NCBI GenBank assembly: GCA_963787195.1
Contig: CAWBCI010000020.1
Location: 65,731-129,730, forward strand
DNA from: CAWBCI01 sp963787195
Lineage (GTDB): Bacteria > Bacteroidota > Bacteroidia > Bacteroidales > JAGOPY01
Direction of reading: 5' to 3'
DNA: 64,000 nucleotides
In this document: piece after piece, positions 27,835 to 35,344 of the stretch
Numbering within the stretch: the stretch's first letter is position 1
How the letters are laid out: each line of letters starts with the position of its first letter
Notes under the pieces: generated by a model
What the model was told of the DNA's origin: nothing
Databases searched by the model: none
Seen by the model: only the letters and a program-made list of their open reading frames with translations
Position numbers and translations under genes: made by a program

Positions 27835-27976
27835 CGGATTGCAGATGGCAACTTCGAAGTTTAAAATCCAAGATGCAAATTCAATGAGACTGCGTCAACC
27901 CCTATAAAACTGGACTAATTTCATGCAAGTTAATAATTGATTGATTTGAAGCCATAATCATTTGATTGCAGTTCAT

Positions 27977-28024
27977 CCGTCCTGTAAAGGACGGCTGAAA
28001 TTAGCCCCGGTTTTCAAACCGGGG
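27977..28024. repeat. Pair of REP-like hairpins
   Basis: Two adjacent short palindromes: CCGTCC/GGACGG (27977-27994) and CCCCGGTTT/AAACCGGGG (28005-28024), separated by about 10 bases with TTAG before the second. The spacing and order resemble the hairpin pairs near the second transposase at 44265-44311. Confidence 0.75.
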
Positions 28025-28051
28025 AATGGAGGAAATCGGCACAAAACCGGG

Positions 28052-28107
28052 TTCAAAGTGCAAAATGCAAAGTGAAGAGTTTAAGTTGGACAGTTATAAA
28101 GTTATAT
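28052..28107. repeat. Heptameric repeat, TGCAAAG type, intergenic
   Basis: Degenerate 7-bp units (TTCAAAG, TGCAAAA, TGCAAAG, TGAAGAG, TTTAAGT, TGGACAG, TTATAAA) run in the same order as the repeat found in coding DNA of the type IX sorting domains at 49155, 54050 and 57010. Confidence 0.8.
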
Positions 28108-28177
28108 CAACGCCTATATTACAACTGCAAAAATGGACGGAGGCTGTACAAAACGTCTCAAAACACGAATGTGTAGT

Positions 28178-28195
28178 GACAGGTCGCGACCTGTC
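28178..28195. repeat. Perfect 18-bp palindrome
   Basis: GACAGGTCGCGACCTGTC lies 25 bp downstream of the rubrerythrin-like gene stop. It could be a terminator stem without a T tail, an operator, or another REP-like hairpin. Confidence 0.7.
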
Positions 28196-28219
28196 CATAC
28201 AGGTATTGTATAACCAGCA

Positions 28220-28678
28220 TCAATTATCCTTCAGCACCACCTCATCATATTCGAGTTCGAAACGCAGTTTGTGCTTCGACTCTTCCTGGGCGAGGCTTTC
28301 GAAGAGAGAGCGGAGTAGCTGGTCGCTGACCCTGGCTGCAAGGTCGGAATAGAGCCTGAAAGCGGCCTTTTCCTTCTTCATTGCCACGATGAGCGCTTCC
28401 TGATAGCTCATGCCGGCATGGGGCTCAACGTCGACCAGATAATCGCTGACCTTTATATCCTGTACTTGTTTGGGAGTGAACTGGAACTGCCCACTGCTCT
28501 TGATATTTTCCAGACGTCTTTTATGGCCGCGTTCCTCGCCTGCAAACTGCAGAAAAACATTCTTCATTTCCGGGTTACGGGCGGTTTCTGAAAGACCTGT
28601 ATACAAATCTACGCTTTCCTGCTCGCGACCAATGGCGAATTCTAATATGTGGTCGGATGAATTAAATTCCTGTAACAT
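28220..28678 (-). CDS. Rubrerythrin-like diiron ferritin-family protein
   Basis: The 152-residue helical protein has the two ExxH-type diiron motifs of the rubrerythrin/ferritin-like family: EQESVDLY, EERGHKRRLE, KEKAAFRLY and EESKHKLRFE. No rubredoxin Cys pair is present. It probably reduces peroxide or handles iron. It is only 22 bp downstream of the NAD(P)H module of the Mbx operon and on the same strand, so it may share its transcript and protect the oxygen-sensitive complex (inference). Confidence 0.85.
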   Translation of the reverse strand: MLQEFNSSDHILEFAIGREQESVDLYTGLSETARNPEMKNVFLQFAGEERGHKRRLENIKSSGQFQFTPKQVQDIKVSDYLVDVEPHAGMSYQEALIVAMKKEKAAFRLYSDLAARVSDQLLRSLFESLAQEESKHKLRFELEYDEVVLKDN

Positions 28679-28700
28679 GGTATTATGGTTTTTCAGTTAT

Positions 28701-30479
28701 TTATTTAGAACTAAGCATGGCATCGATTCCTTTGGCGGCCCTGTGGCCGTCGGCTATGGCACTGATGGCATCGGCGGTCCGGTTCACCGAATCACCCCCT
28801 GCATACAACTTTTTAATGGAAGTTTGCTGGTGTTCATCCGTAACAATATGTCCGTGCTCTATCTTCAGCTTTTCCAGCCATTCGCTGCCCAGGAAATCAA
28901 AATATCCTTCCTGGCCTATGGCGCCTATAACGGTGCTTATCTTTAGTGTGGTCTCGCTGCCTTCTATCGGCACCGGCCGGGGACGGCGTCCCTTGGGGTC
29001 GTCAACCATTTCAGCTTTCAGGTAAACGATTTCTTTAACGTGACCCTGCTCATCTTTTATAATATGGACCGGAATTGCTTGGGGCTCTATATGGATGCCT
29101 TCCTGTTCGCAGCCTTCGATTTCTTCCGGGTCGGAAGGCATGTCTTCAATACGCCTGCGGTACAGGACCTTAACTTCTGATCCCAGACGGCGGCTGACAC
29201 GCGCAGCATCCATAGCCACATTACCTCCTCCGATCACCACGACATGCGGTCCCAGTTCTGGCTTTTTTCCTTCATTCACATCCCGCAGGAAGTCGATGGC
29301 TTGCATGGAACCTATTGCTTCTTCGCCTTCTATGGCGATGAGGTAAGGTTTTTCGAAACCTATGCCCATGAAGATGGCATCGTAGGCTGCATAGAGTTCA
29401 TCAAATTTTACTTCCCGGCCTATCATGGTATTAAAATTGAACTGTACACCCATTTCCTCCAGCAAACCAATCTCTTTTTCAAGGATATCCATCGGCAGGC
29501 GGTACTTTGGAATACCATACATGGTAGCTCCACCCGGATGTTCTTTAGCTTCAAAAATAGTAATCCGGTAACCAAGAGTGCGCAGATAATAAGCAGCGCT
29601 GATGCCGGAAGGGCCTGCGCCTATGATGGCTATGTGCTTCTTAGCCTCCGGAAGTGAATCCAGGCCTAATATGCGCTTGTAATCTTCGAAAGGCACATTG
29701 TCGGCAATGTAGCGCTTCAGCCAGCGTATTGCCAGCGGATCGCCCTTTACACCCACCGAACAGACTTCCTCGCAACGATGGGTACATACCCTACCACAGA
29801 TTTCCGGAAGAGGGTTGGTGTCGTAAAGTAATTTCAGCCCTAAATCCAGATCACCCACGCGAACGGCATTAATATAACCCGGTATGTCCATATGGGCAGG
29901 GCAGGAGGCCACACAGATCCCACAGGATACGCAACGGTCGGCTTCCTTCTCGGCCTGCTCTTTGGAATAACCCTTGACGATCTCAATGAAATTGGTGACA
30001 CGTTCACCGGGTTCTATCTCCTCCATGTTGACCCGCTCGGGGTTGTAAAGCGAATAGCCAGGATTTGTCCAGCCTTTTTCACTGTTGTCCCAGGGCTTTT
30101 TGTCAACCCCGGGGATATAGCGGAATTCATCCGGATTATCGGCAATCCAGGTATATTCGTTCGACATAGTAAGTGAACCCGTGGTGCATACATCCACGCA
30201 AAGAGCGCACCAGCAGCAACGTCCGTAGTCGACCATGGGCCTCAGGCCGCTGTCGCCTTTTTTGGTTTCTATTCCTTCAACCGGGACCAGGTCTATGGCC
30301 TGGTTTTCGCAGACAGCCTCACAACTTCCGCAGCCTATACAGGCCTGCACATCATTCTTATGGAAACCCCGGTAGCGGTCGGCACCCGGCCGTTCTGTGA
30401 AAGGATCCCGCACCGTCACCGGCGAGCGGACTATATTGCTCCAGGCACTGAAGGGACCTATGATATCTTTGATCTTCAT
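28701..30479 (-). CDS. mbxN: Fusion: 2x[4Fe-4S] ferredoxin (MbxN-like) plus GltD-type NAD(P)H oxidoreductase
   Basis: Residues ~40-100 hold two classical 4Fe-4S motifs (C47-C50-C53-C57 and C88-C91-C94-C98), as in NuoI/MbxN. From ~165 a GltD/NfnL-like module follows: CVSCGICVASCP and CGRVCTHRCEEVC iron-sulphur sites, the FAD site IIGAGPSGISAAYYL, and the NAD(P)H site VIGGGNVAMDAARVSRRLG with a following YRRR. So electrons from NAD(P)H can enter, or leave, the membrane complex through FAD and several clusters. It is the last complex gene of the operon. The fusion replaces the free MbxN subunit; a comparable GltD-like gene is reported in the Thermotoga mbx cluster (from memory). Confidence 0.88.
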   Translation of the reverse strand: MKIKDIIGPFSAWSNIVRSPVTVRDPFTERPGADRYRGFHKNDVQACIGCGSCEAVCENQAIDLVPVEGIETKKGDSGLRPMVDYGRCCWCALCVDVCTTGSLTMSNEYTWIADNPDEFRYIPGVDKKPWDNSEKGWTNPGYSLYNPERVNMEEIEPGERVTNFIEIVKGYSKEQAEKEADRCVSCGICVASCPAHMDIPGYINAVRVGDLDLGLKLLYDTNPLPEICGRVCTHRCEEVCSVGVKGDPLAIRWLKRYIADNVPFEDYKRILGLDSLPEAKKHIAIIGAGPSGISAAYYLRTLGYRITIFEAKEHPGGATMYGIPKYRLPMDILEKEIGLLEEMGVQFNFNTMIGREVKFDELYAAYDAIFMGIGFEKPYLIAIEGEEAIGSMQAIDFLRDVNEGKKPELGPHVVVIGGGNVAMDAARVSRRLGSEVKVLYRRRIEDMPSDPEEIEGCEQEGIHIEPQAIPVHIIKDEQGHVKEIVYLKAEMVDDPKGRRPRPVPIEGSETTLKISTVIGAIGQEGYFDFLGSEWLEKLKIEHGHIVTDEHQQTSIKKLYAGGDSVNRTADAISAIADGHRAAKGIDAMLSSK

Positions 30480-30496
30480 TTTTATTGACTTGATGA

Positions 30497-31696
30497 TTAT
30501 CGTTCTATTTCAGGCGGACAGGTGGCCAGGGAAACCATAATGGCGCTGACGTCTGAAATATTGGCGTTTACCAGTAATTTTTCCAATAATGCAATAGCAT
30601 GGGTATAGCTTGGTCCTCGCAGGTTGATACGGCGGGGATATTCGCTACCGTCACTCACGGCAAAGAAACCATACTCACCGCGGGATGATTCGCTGCGGAC
30701 ATAGGTCTGCCCGGTAGGGATACTCCAGTGCAGCGCATTGGGGATCTTCCCTAATATTTCGCCATCCTTCGGCATTTTGTCCAGGATCTGTCTTATCAAT
30801 TCCACTGTATATTTTAGGTCCATGTAACGCACCCAGGTGCGGCTGAAAATGTCGCTGGCGGCATCTTTATCCACATATGGTTCAAAGTCGAGTCGGTCAT
30901 AAACAAGGTAAGGATTGTCCTTGCGTACATCGCGCCTGTAACCTGCTGCACGTGCATTTGGACCTACTATCCCGAATTTATCCACCCACTTCGGATCAAG
31001 GTATCCGGTGCCTATAGCACGTTTCTTGAAAACAGCGTTGTCGATCACCAGTCTTTTAAAGCGGACCAGGAAATCGTCTATAGCGTCCAGGTTGCTGATG
31101 AGGCGCTCTTTGAAGCCTTCCGGCATTTTGCCCCTCACCCCGCCAGGGATGATATACATATGATAGATGCGGGCGCCTGTAATTTCCTCGAAGCGGTCCA
31201 GGATGAGGTCGCGCAGGTAGACGCCCCATTGCACGCCAAGTCCGAGGCCCATAGTGCCCCCGTGAGCGGGCAGCAGGCGGAGCAGGTTAGCCATCCTGGC
31301 CATCTCCAGTATGAGGGTACGCATCCACTGGGCATATTCCGGAACCTCAATTCCTGAAAGCTCTTCCATGGCGGCGGCCAGATTGTATTCGTTGCTGTCG
31401 GGTTCTGGTACGCACATACGGACAACTGTCGGGAAGCACTGCATCCAGGTGCGGCGCTCGAAGATCTTCTCAAAACCGCGGTGCAGGTAGCCTACGTGGG
31501 TTTTGGATTCCACCACTTCATCCCCGCAGACGGTCAGCTCTAGCGACATATTCCCGGTGACACCGGGATGGTTAGGGCCATGCCACAGCTTGATGTATTT
31601 GCCCGAACTCAGGTCTATCTGCAGTTTACCGTCTTCTCCGGGCTGTGGATATACGCTCCGGTCGGGCTGTATCAGTATTTTGGTGTTATTACTCAT
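30497..31696 (-). CDS. mbxL: NuoD/MbxL-like catalytic-core subunit with CxxE in place of CxxC
   Basis: The 399-residue protein aligns with NuoD and the large subunit of group 4 hydrogenases (HGPNHPGVTGN, HVGYLHRGFEK, GGTMGLGLGVQWG). At the two nickel-iron ligand sites it reads RMC95VPE98PDS and TC393PPE396IER. One Cys of each CxxC pair is kept and the second is Glu, so a normal NiFe site cannot form. This excludes a hydrogenase and fits the Mbx/Mbs or Ehr-like branches. The electron acceptor may be sulphane sulphur, a ferredoxin or an unknown redox partner. It overlaps the NuoC-like gene by 8 bp. Confidence 0.9.
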   Translation of the reverse strand: MSNNTKILIQPDRSVYPQPGEDGKLQIDLSSGKYIKLWHGPNHPGVTGNMSLELTVCGDEVVESKTHVGYLHRGFEKIFERRTWMQCFPTVVRMCVPEPDSNEYNLAAAMEELSGIEVPEYAQWMRTLILEMARMANLLRLLPAHGGTMGLGLGVQWGVYLRDLILDRFEEITGARIYHMYIIPGGVRGKMPEGFKERLISNLDAIDDFLVRFKRLVIDNAVFKKRAIGTGYLDPKWVDKFGIVGPNARAAGYRRDVRKDNPYLVYDRLDFEPYVDKDAASDIFSRTWVRYMDLKYTVELIRQILDKMPKDGEILGKIPNALHWSIPTGQTYVRSESSRGEYGFFAVSDGSEYPRRINLRGPSYTHAIALLEKLLVNANISDVSAIMVSLATCPPEIER

Positions 31697-32216
31697 TCGG
31701 ATACAATTTTTCTTTCATATAAGTCGCGGGATCATGGCTCTGACGGCCGGGTCTCGGAAAATAAGTTTCCTGACTGTATTTCAGCGTATCGAATTCTCGC
31801 CGCATGGGCGGTACATTATCCCAGCCCTCCAGGAGGAAGCTTTCGTCCACGCGAGGGCTCCCCGGGAAATCGATCCCGTACATTTCTTTCAGTTCACGCT
31901 GATATGTCCATGCCTGTTCCCAAAGGTGATGGGCCGAATGCATGACGGCTTCTTCCCGGTCGATATTAGTGCAAATGGAAATATCGGCGTGAAGTTTATG
32001 ATTATGAATGATATAATTTAGTTCGAAGACTCCTTTTTCTATCCAGTCGGCAACGGTGATCATCACCAGATGTGAAAAGCCTTCCGCATCACGCAGATAG
32101 GTGACCGCAGGTATAGCCTGGTCTTTCCCGACTGTCACAAAGTACAGGTCTTCACGCTGCTTTTTAACAGTCGTAACTTTAAACATGCCCTGCAGACGTT
32201 CTATTATCTTTTCCAT
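31689..32216 (-). CDS. mbxK: NuoC/MbxK-like subunit
   Basis: The 175-residue protein has the NuoC hallmark WTYQRELKEMYGIDFPGSPRVDESFLLEGWDNVPPMRREF near residues 108-150 and a beta domain before it. It bridges the NuoD-like and NuoB-like subunits in the peripheral arm. It lies 6 bp downstream of the NuoB-like gene and overlaps the NuoD-like gene, fully within the operon. Confidence 0.88.
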   Translation of the reverse strand: MEKIIERLQGMFKVTTVKKQREDLYFVTVGKDQAIPAVTYLRDAEGFSHLVMITVADWIEKGVFELNYIIHNHKLHADISICTNIDREEAVMHSAHHLWEQAWTYQRELKEMYGIDFPGSPRVDESFLLEGWDNVPPMRREFDTLKYSQETYFPRPGRQSHDPATYMKEKLYPNE

Positions 32217-32222
32217 AGTCGC

Positions 32223-32885
32223 TTACCAGTTATAATCGGGCATGTTCCAGTCCCGAATGATCTTCTTCTGATTTTCCTTGTAAAAGTCAAAGTTCTCGGC
32301 ATAGCGGTTGGCCCCTTCGGCCTTGCCTGCTTTAATCCTTTTCTTCAGTGCCTCAAATCCGGCCAGTATGGCTTCCGGGCGGGGCATACAACCGGCCACA
32401 TAAACATCCACCGGCATATATTTATCCAGGCGGTTGATGGTGTTATAGCTGTCGAAATACATCCCGCCGTTTATAGTGCAGCTTCCTAAAGCCATCACGA
32501 ATTTGGGGTTTTGCATTTGCTCGTAGCTGCGGATAGCCCTCTTGAGTGTTTTCACACTCAGGTAGCCCGAGATGATCATCAGGTTGGCCTGACGGGGAGT
32601 GGGACGCATCTGCACCCCGAAGCGGTAGGCGTCGAAGCGGGGAGTGAGCAGGGGATAGAGTTCTATGCTCCCGCAACCTGTCCCGAAACCCAGCACCCAA
32701 ATGCTTTCGGCCCGGGCCCAGTTGAAGAAACTCTCGAATATTTTGGAACGCTTCGGCTCATGAATTTTCGGCCTGGCATCGCAGAAGTAATCCTGGATGG
32801 GGTCCACCGTGATGTCCTCACCATTGGGGCCGATAACCGTACGTTTTTCTAAATCCGGATCTTTAAATGTTTTATTGCTTTCCAT
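32223..32885 (-). CDS. mbxJ: NuoB/MbxJ-like subunit holding the proximal iron-sulphur cluster
   Basis: The 220-residue protein has the NuoB-fold motifs GFGTGCGSIE, ALGSCTINGG and VAGCMPRPEA. Only C71, C136 and C166 are at the expected sites. The partner Cys seen in complex I (tandem CC) or in hydrogenases (CxGC) is replaced by Gly72, so a fourth ligand to the cluster is not evident (C35 is far away in sequence). The RPTPRQANL quinone-site-like strand is kept. It forms the electron path between the ferredoxin subunit and the NuoD-like core. Confidence 0.88.
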   Translation of the reverse strand: MESNKTFKDPDLEKRTVIGPNGEDITVDPIQDYFCDARPKIHEPKRSKIFESFFNWARAESIWVLGFGTGCGSIELYPLLTPRFDAYRFGVQMRPTPRQANLMIISGYLSVKTLKRAIRSYEQMQNPKFVMALGSCTINGGMYFDSYNTINRLDKYMPVDVYVAGCMPRPEAILAGFEALKKRIKAGKAEGANRYAENFDFYKENQKKIIRDWNMPDYNW

Positions 32886-32894
32886 CTTTATAAT

Positions 32895-33800
32895 TTATAA
32901 GATGATTATTCCGATGATGCTGAGTGCCAGCGGCAGTTTCAGGAACCAGGGTATGCTCTGGTCGATGCGGAAACGAGGGAAAACCAGTCCCACGAACACC
33001 GGCCAGAAGAAGATTAAGAAGGCTTTTATGAATAGTACTATCCAGTTGGTGGCCCCCCCGAAGAAGAGGTTGACCATGAGGATGGATTCACTTACATAAA
33101 GTATGGCCCTGTTAGTCTGTAAAAGTCCCAGGTAAGTTCCGTGGTATTCGGTGGGAGGCCCTATTGGGATCTCCTGCGGGGCCTGTACCACGTTAAAAGG
33201 GGCTGCCCCCATCATACCCAGGAAAGCCAGCATGGCCGCTATCCCGGCAAAGGGATTGGTCATGATGTTCCAGTGCATGATCCCGCCCTGTTGTCCGGCA
33301 ACAATGTCTGTCAAAGAAAATGAATGATGCTGAACGGCAATGGCAATAACTGCCAGGGTAAAGGGAACCTCTACAGTGGTAAACTGAGACAGACCGCGGC
33401 TGATGCCGATGAAAGAGTAGGGGTGTCCGCCTTCGCTGGCGCCCAGGGCCATTCCCAGCATTCCGAAGAACATGAAGTACATGATCAGGATCACATCCCC
33501 TGAAAAGGAGTAATTGCTCCAGTAATAGCTCCCGTAGATCAGCGGCATGAACATGAAGATGCCGACCCCGCCTGCGACACGGAAAACCGGGCCCAGGTAG
33601 AACATCACCCCATGGGTGATCTGGCTGCGCATGGAGTAATTCTTGATCAGGTCTATATATGGCTGATAAATGGGCATGCCGATACGTTTGCCTATGCGCG
33701 CCGTGATGCGGCGGATCAGCCCGTACTGCAGCAGGCCGTAATTCAGCACTATGAATAGTCCCAGGAGGGAGAACAACAGTTTTATCCAATCGATACTCAT
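32895..33800 (-). CDS. mbxM: NuoH/MbxM-like membrane subunit
   Basis: The 301-residue protein has about eight membrane helices and the NuoH signatures RITARIGKRIGMPIYQPYIDLIKN, EGGHPYSFIGISRGL and PQEIPIGPPTEYHGTYLGLL, which line the heel where peripheral and membrane arms meet. It overlaps the preceding antiporter-like gene by 4 bp and lies 9 bp before the NuoB-like gene. Confidence 0.9.
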   Translation of the reverse strand: MSIDWIKLLFSLLGLFIVLNYGLLQYGLIRRITARIGKRIGMPIYQPYIDLIKNYSMRSQITHGVMFYLGPVFRVAGGVGIFMFMPLIYGSYYWSNYSFSGDVILIMYFMFFGMLGMALGASEGGHPYSFIGISRGLSQFTTVEVPFTLAVIAIAVQHHSFSLTDIVAGQQGGIMHWNIMTNPFAGIAAMLAFLGMMGAAPFNVVQAPQEIPIGPPTEYHGTYLGLLQTNRAILYVSESILMVNLFFGGATNWIVLFIKAFLIFFWPVFVGLVFPRFRIDQSIPWFLKLPLALSIIGIIIL

Positions 33801-35344
33801 AATAATTTTCCTCCGCTGATTAAGAGATACAGAACGAATGCATAAAGTAGCAGGTGCAGTGCGTAGGTCTGCCCGTTGCCGGTATACCAGGTACGCATTT
33901 TGTCGGCTATGGCCTCAGCCCATTCCGAAACGCCGTTCCAGAAACGTGTGGCCAGGGGCTTTACCAGGAAGCCCAGGGCTTTATTATAGCCTGCGAACAT
34001 ATTGTAGGAGACATGCGTTGTCTCGGGCCTGAAAGGCCTTTCGGCCGCGAAGACTATATTGAATTGTTTTACTTTCTGGGCCTTGCGGCTGTGGTACATT
34101 AGCCAGCCCAATATCACCGCAAACATCACCACCACCACGCTCATAACGCTAAAAGCGTTCCAGTATCCGAAGGAAGTGAAAGCCAGCTTTCCGTCCCATT
34201 GCAGACCTTCTCCGGCAATACCAGCCGGAATGATTGTAGCGAGGGGTTTTAGCAGCACCTGCGGCGCTACCGAAAGGACCATGATAGCGATCATGAAAAT
34301 GACTTGCGGCAGCATATAGGCAAAGGGGGCTTCTTTTACCCTGCGGTGATTATCTTTCAGCTGCCCCAGGAAGACCGATGCAATGAGTTTATAAAGGTAA
34401 AGGAAGGCCACTATACCGGAGAAGAACACCATGGTACCTTGTATGTACCAACCCTTCATGACCACGGCATTGTAGAACATCCATTTGCCGGCGAAACCGG
34501 CAAGGGGAGGCATACCTGCCACGGTGATGATGCCTATCAGCACCACGATGAAGGAAAGTGGCATGCTTTTGATCAGTCCGCCCATCTCATACATATTCCT
34601 CGTTTTGGTCCGGTAAATAACCCCGGCTGCCGACATGAACAGCATGGTCTTGTAAATAAAGTGCAATACCATATAGTAAAGTGCGATCAGAAGGCCCAGC
34701 TTTGAGTTCATGGCCAGGGCAAAGATGATATATCCCATAGCTCCTACACTGGAGTAGGCAATAAGCCTTTTCATATCTTCTTCATAAATGGCCAGCATAT
34801 TACCTCCGATGGCAGTGATGGCCCCTATCCAGCCCATAAAGGTGTAAATGTCATAACCAAAAAGTTGTTGCGGACCGAAGGAGGTCACCAGCCAGAAGAG
34901 CCCGAGTATACCCGCATTAATGAGCACCCCCGAAACCAGCGGTGTAGCGTCATCTTCGGCTTCGCTATATGCACCCGGCAACCAGATATGCAGTCCGATA
35001 GCTGCCATTTTCAGCATAAATGCCAGTGCAAAAAGTATGAATACCAGTCCGGCTCCCGGGACCACTCCGCCCAGGCTGCCGAAAAACTGTCCGCCGGCGT
35101 GCTGAGCTAACATTCCAAAAGCGGCTAACATCAGGTAAGCGCCGCCGGCCGAGAAGAGCATATACCGTAATGCAGCGGGTTCGGCTTTTTTACCGCGGAG
35201 TATCAGTACATAACTTCCTAATGCCATCAATTCCCATCCCATAAAGAAGGTCAGGTTATCGCCCGGCCTCACGAGCATTGTCAGACCGAAGATTGTCATG
35301 GCGGCAAAGGGATAGAAACCGGCCCTTATACCCTTTCTGCACAA
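33797..35344 (-). CDS. Second MrpD/NuoN-like antiporter subunit (MbxH'), N terminus in another frame
   Basis: The frame opens only with a TTG at 35344, too late for the family. The reading starts in the helix before GFYPFAAMTIFGLTMLVRPGDNLTFFMGWELMALGSY, while the preceding helices (from about PLFVLLPLAVIAVFF) are encoded at the end of the upstream frame. One extra base near 35318-35335 would join them. The remainder has the antiporter motifs: the Glu in FFMGWEL, a Lys helix and ~14 membrane segments, and a long C-terminal extension ending KLL. It forms one of two proton or sodium channels of the Mbx membrane arm. Confidence 0.85.
   Translation of the reverse strand: MCRKGIRAGFYPFAAMTIFGLTMLVRPGDNLTFFMGWELMALGSYVLILRGKKAEPAALRYMLFSAGGAYLMLAAFGMLAQHAGGQFFGSLGGVVPGAGLVFILFALAFMLKMAAIGLHIWLPGAYSEAEDDATPLVSGVLINAGILGLFWLVTSFGPQQLFGYDIYTFMGWIGAITAIGGNMLAIYEEDMKRLIAYSSVGAMGYIIFALAMNSKLGLLIALYYMVLHFIYKTMLFMSAAGVIYRTKTRNMYEMGGLIKSMPLSFIVVLIGIITVAGMPPLAGFAGKWMFYNAVVMKGWYIQGTMVFFSGIVAFLYLYKLIASVFLGQLKDNHRRVKEAPFAYMLPQVIFMIAIMVLSVAPQVLLKPLATIIPAGIAGEGLQWDGKLAFTSFGYWNAFSVMSVVVVMFAVILGWLMYHSRKAQKVKQFNIVFAAERPFRPETTHVSYNMFAGYNKALGFLVKPLATRFWNGVSEWAEAIADKMRTWYTGNGQTYALHLLLYAFVLYLLISGGKLL

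Noticed and set aside
30497..31696. A membrane-bound NiFe hydrogenase
   Set aside because: Both CxxC pairs are changed to CxxE, so the NiFe site cannot form in the usual way, and I see no hydrogenase maturation genes in the window.
35256..35344. A genuine start of the second antiporter gene at the TTG at 35344
   Set aside because: This would remove about the first three helices of a conserved fold, which are present in the other frame just upstream.
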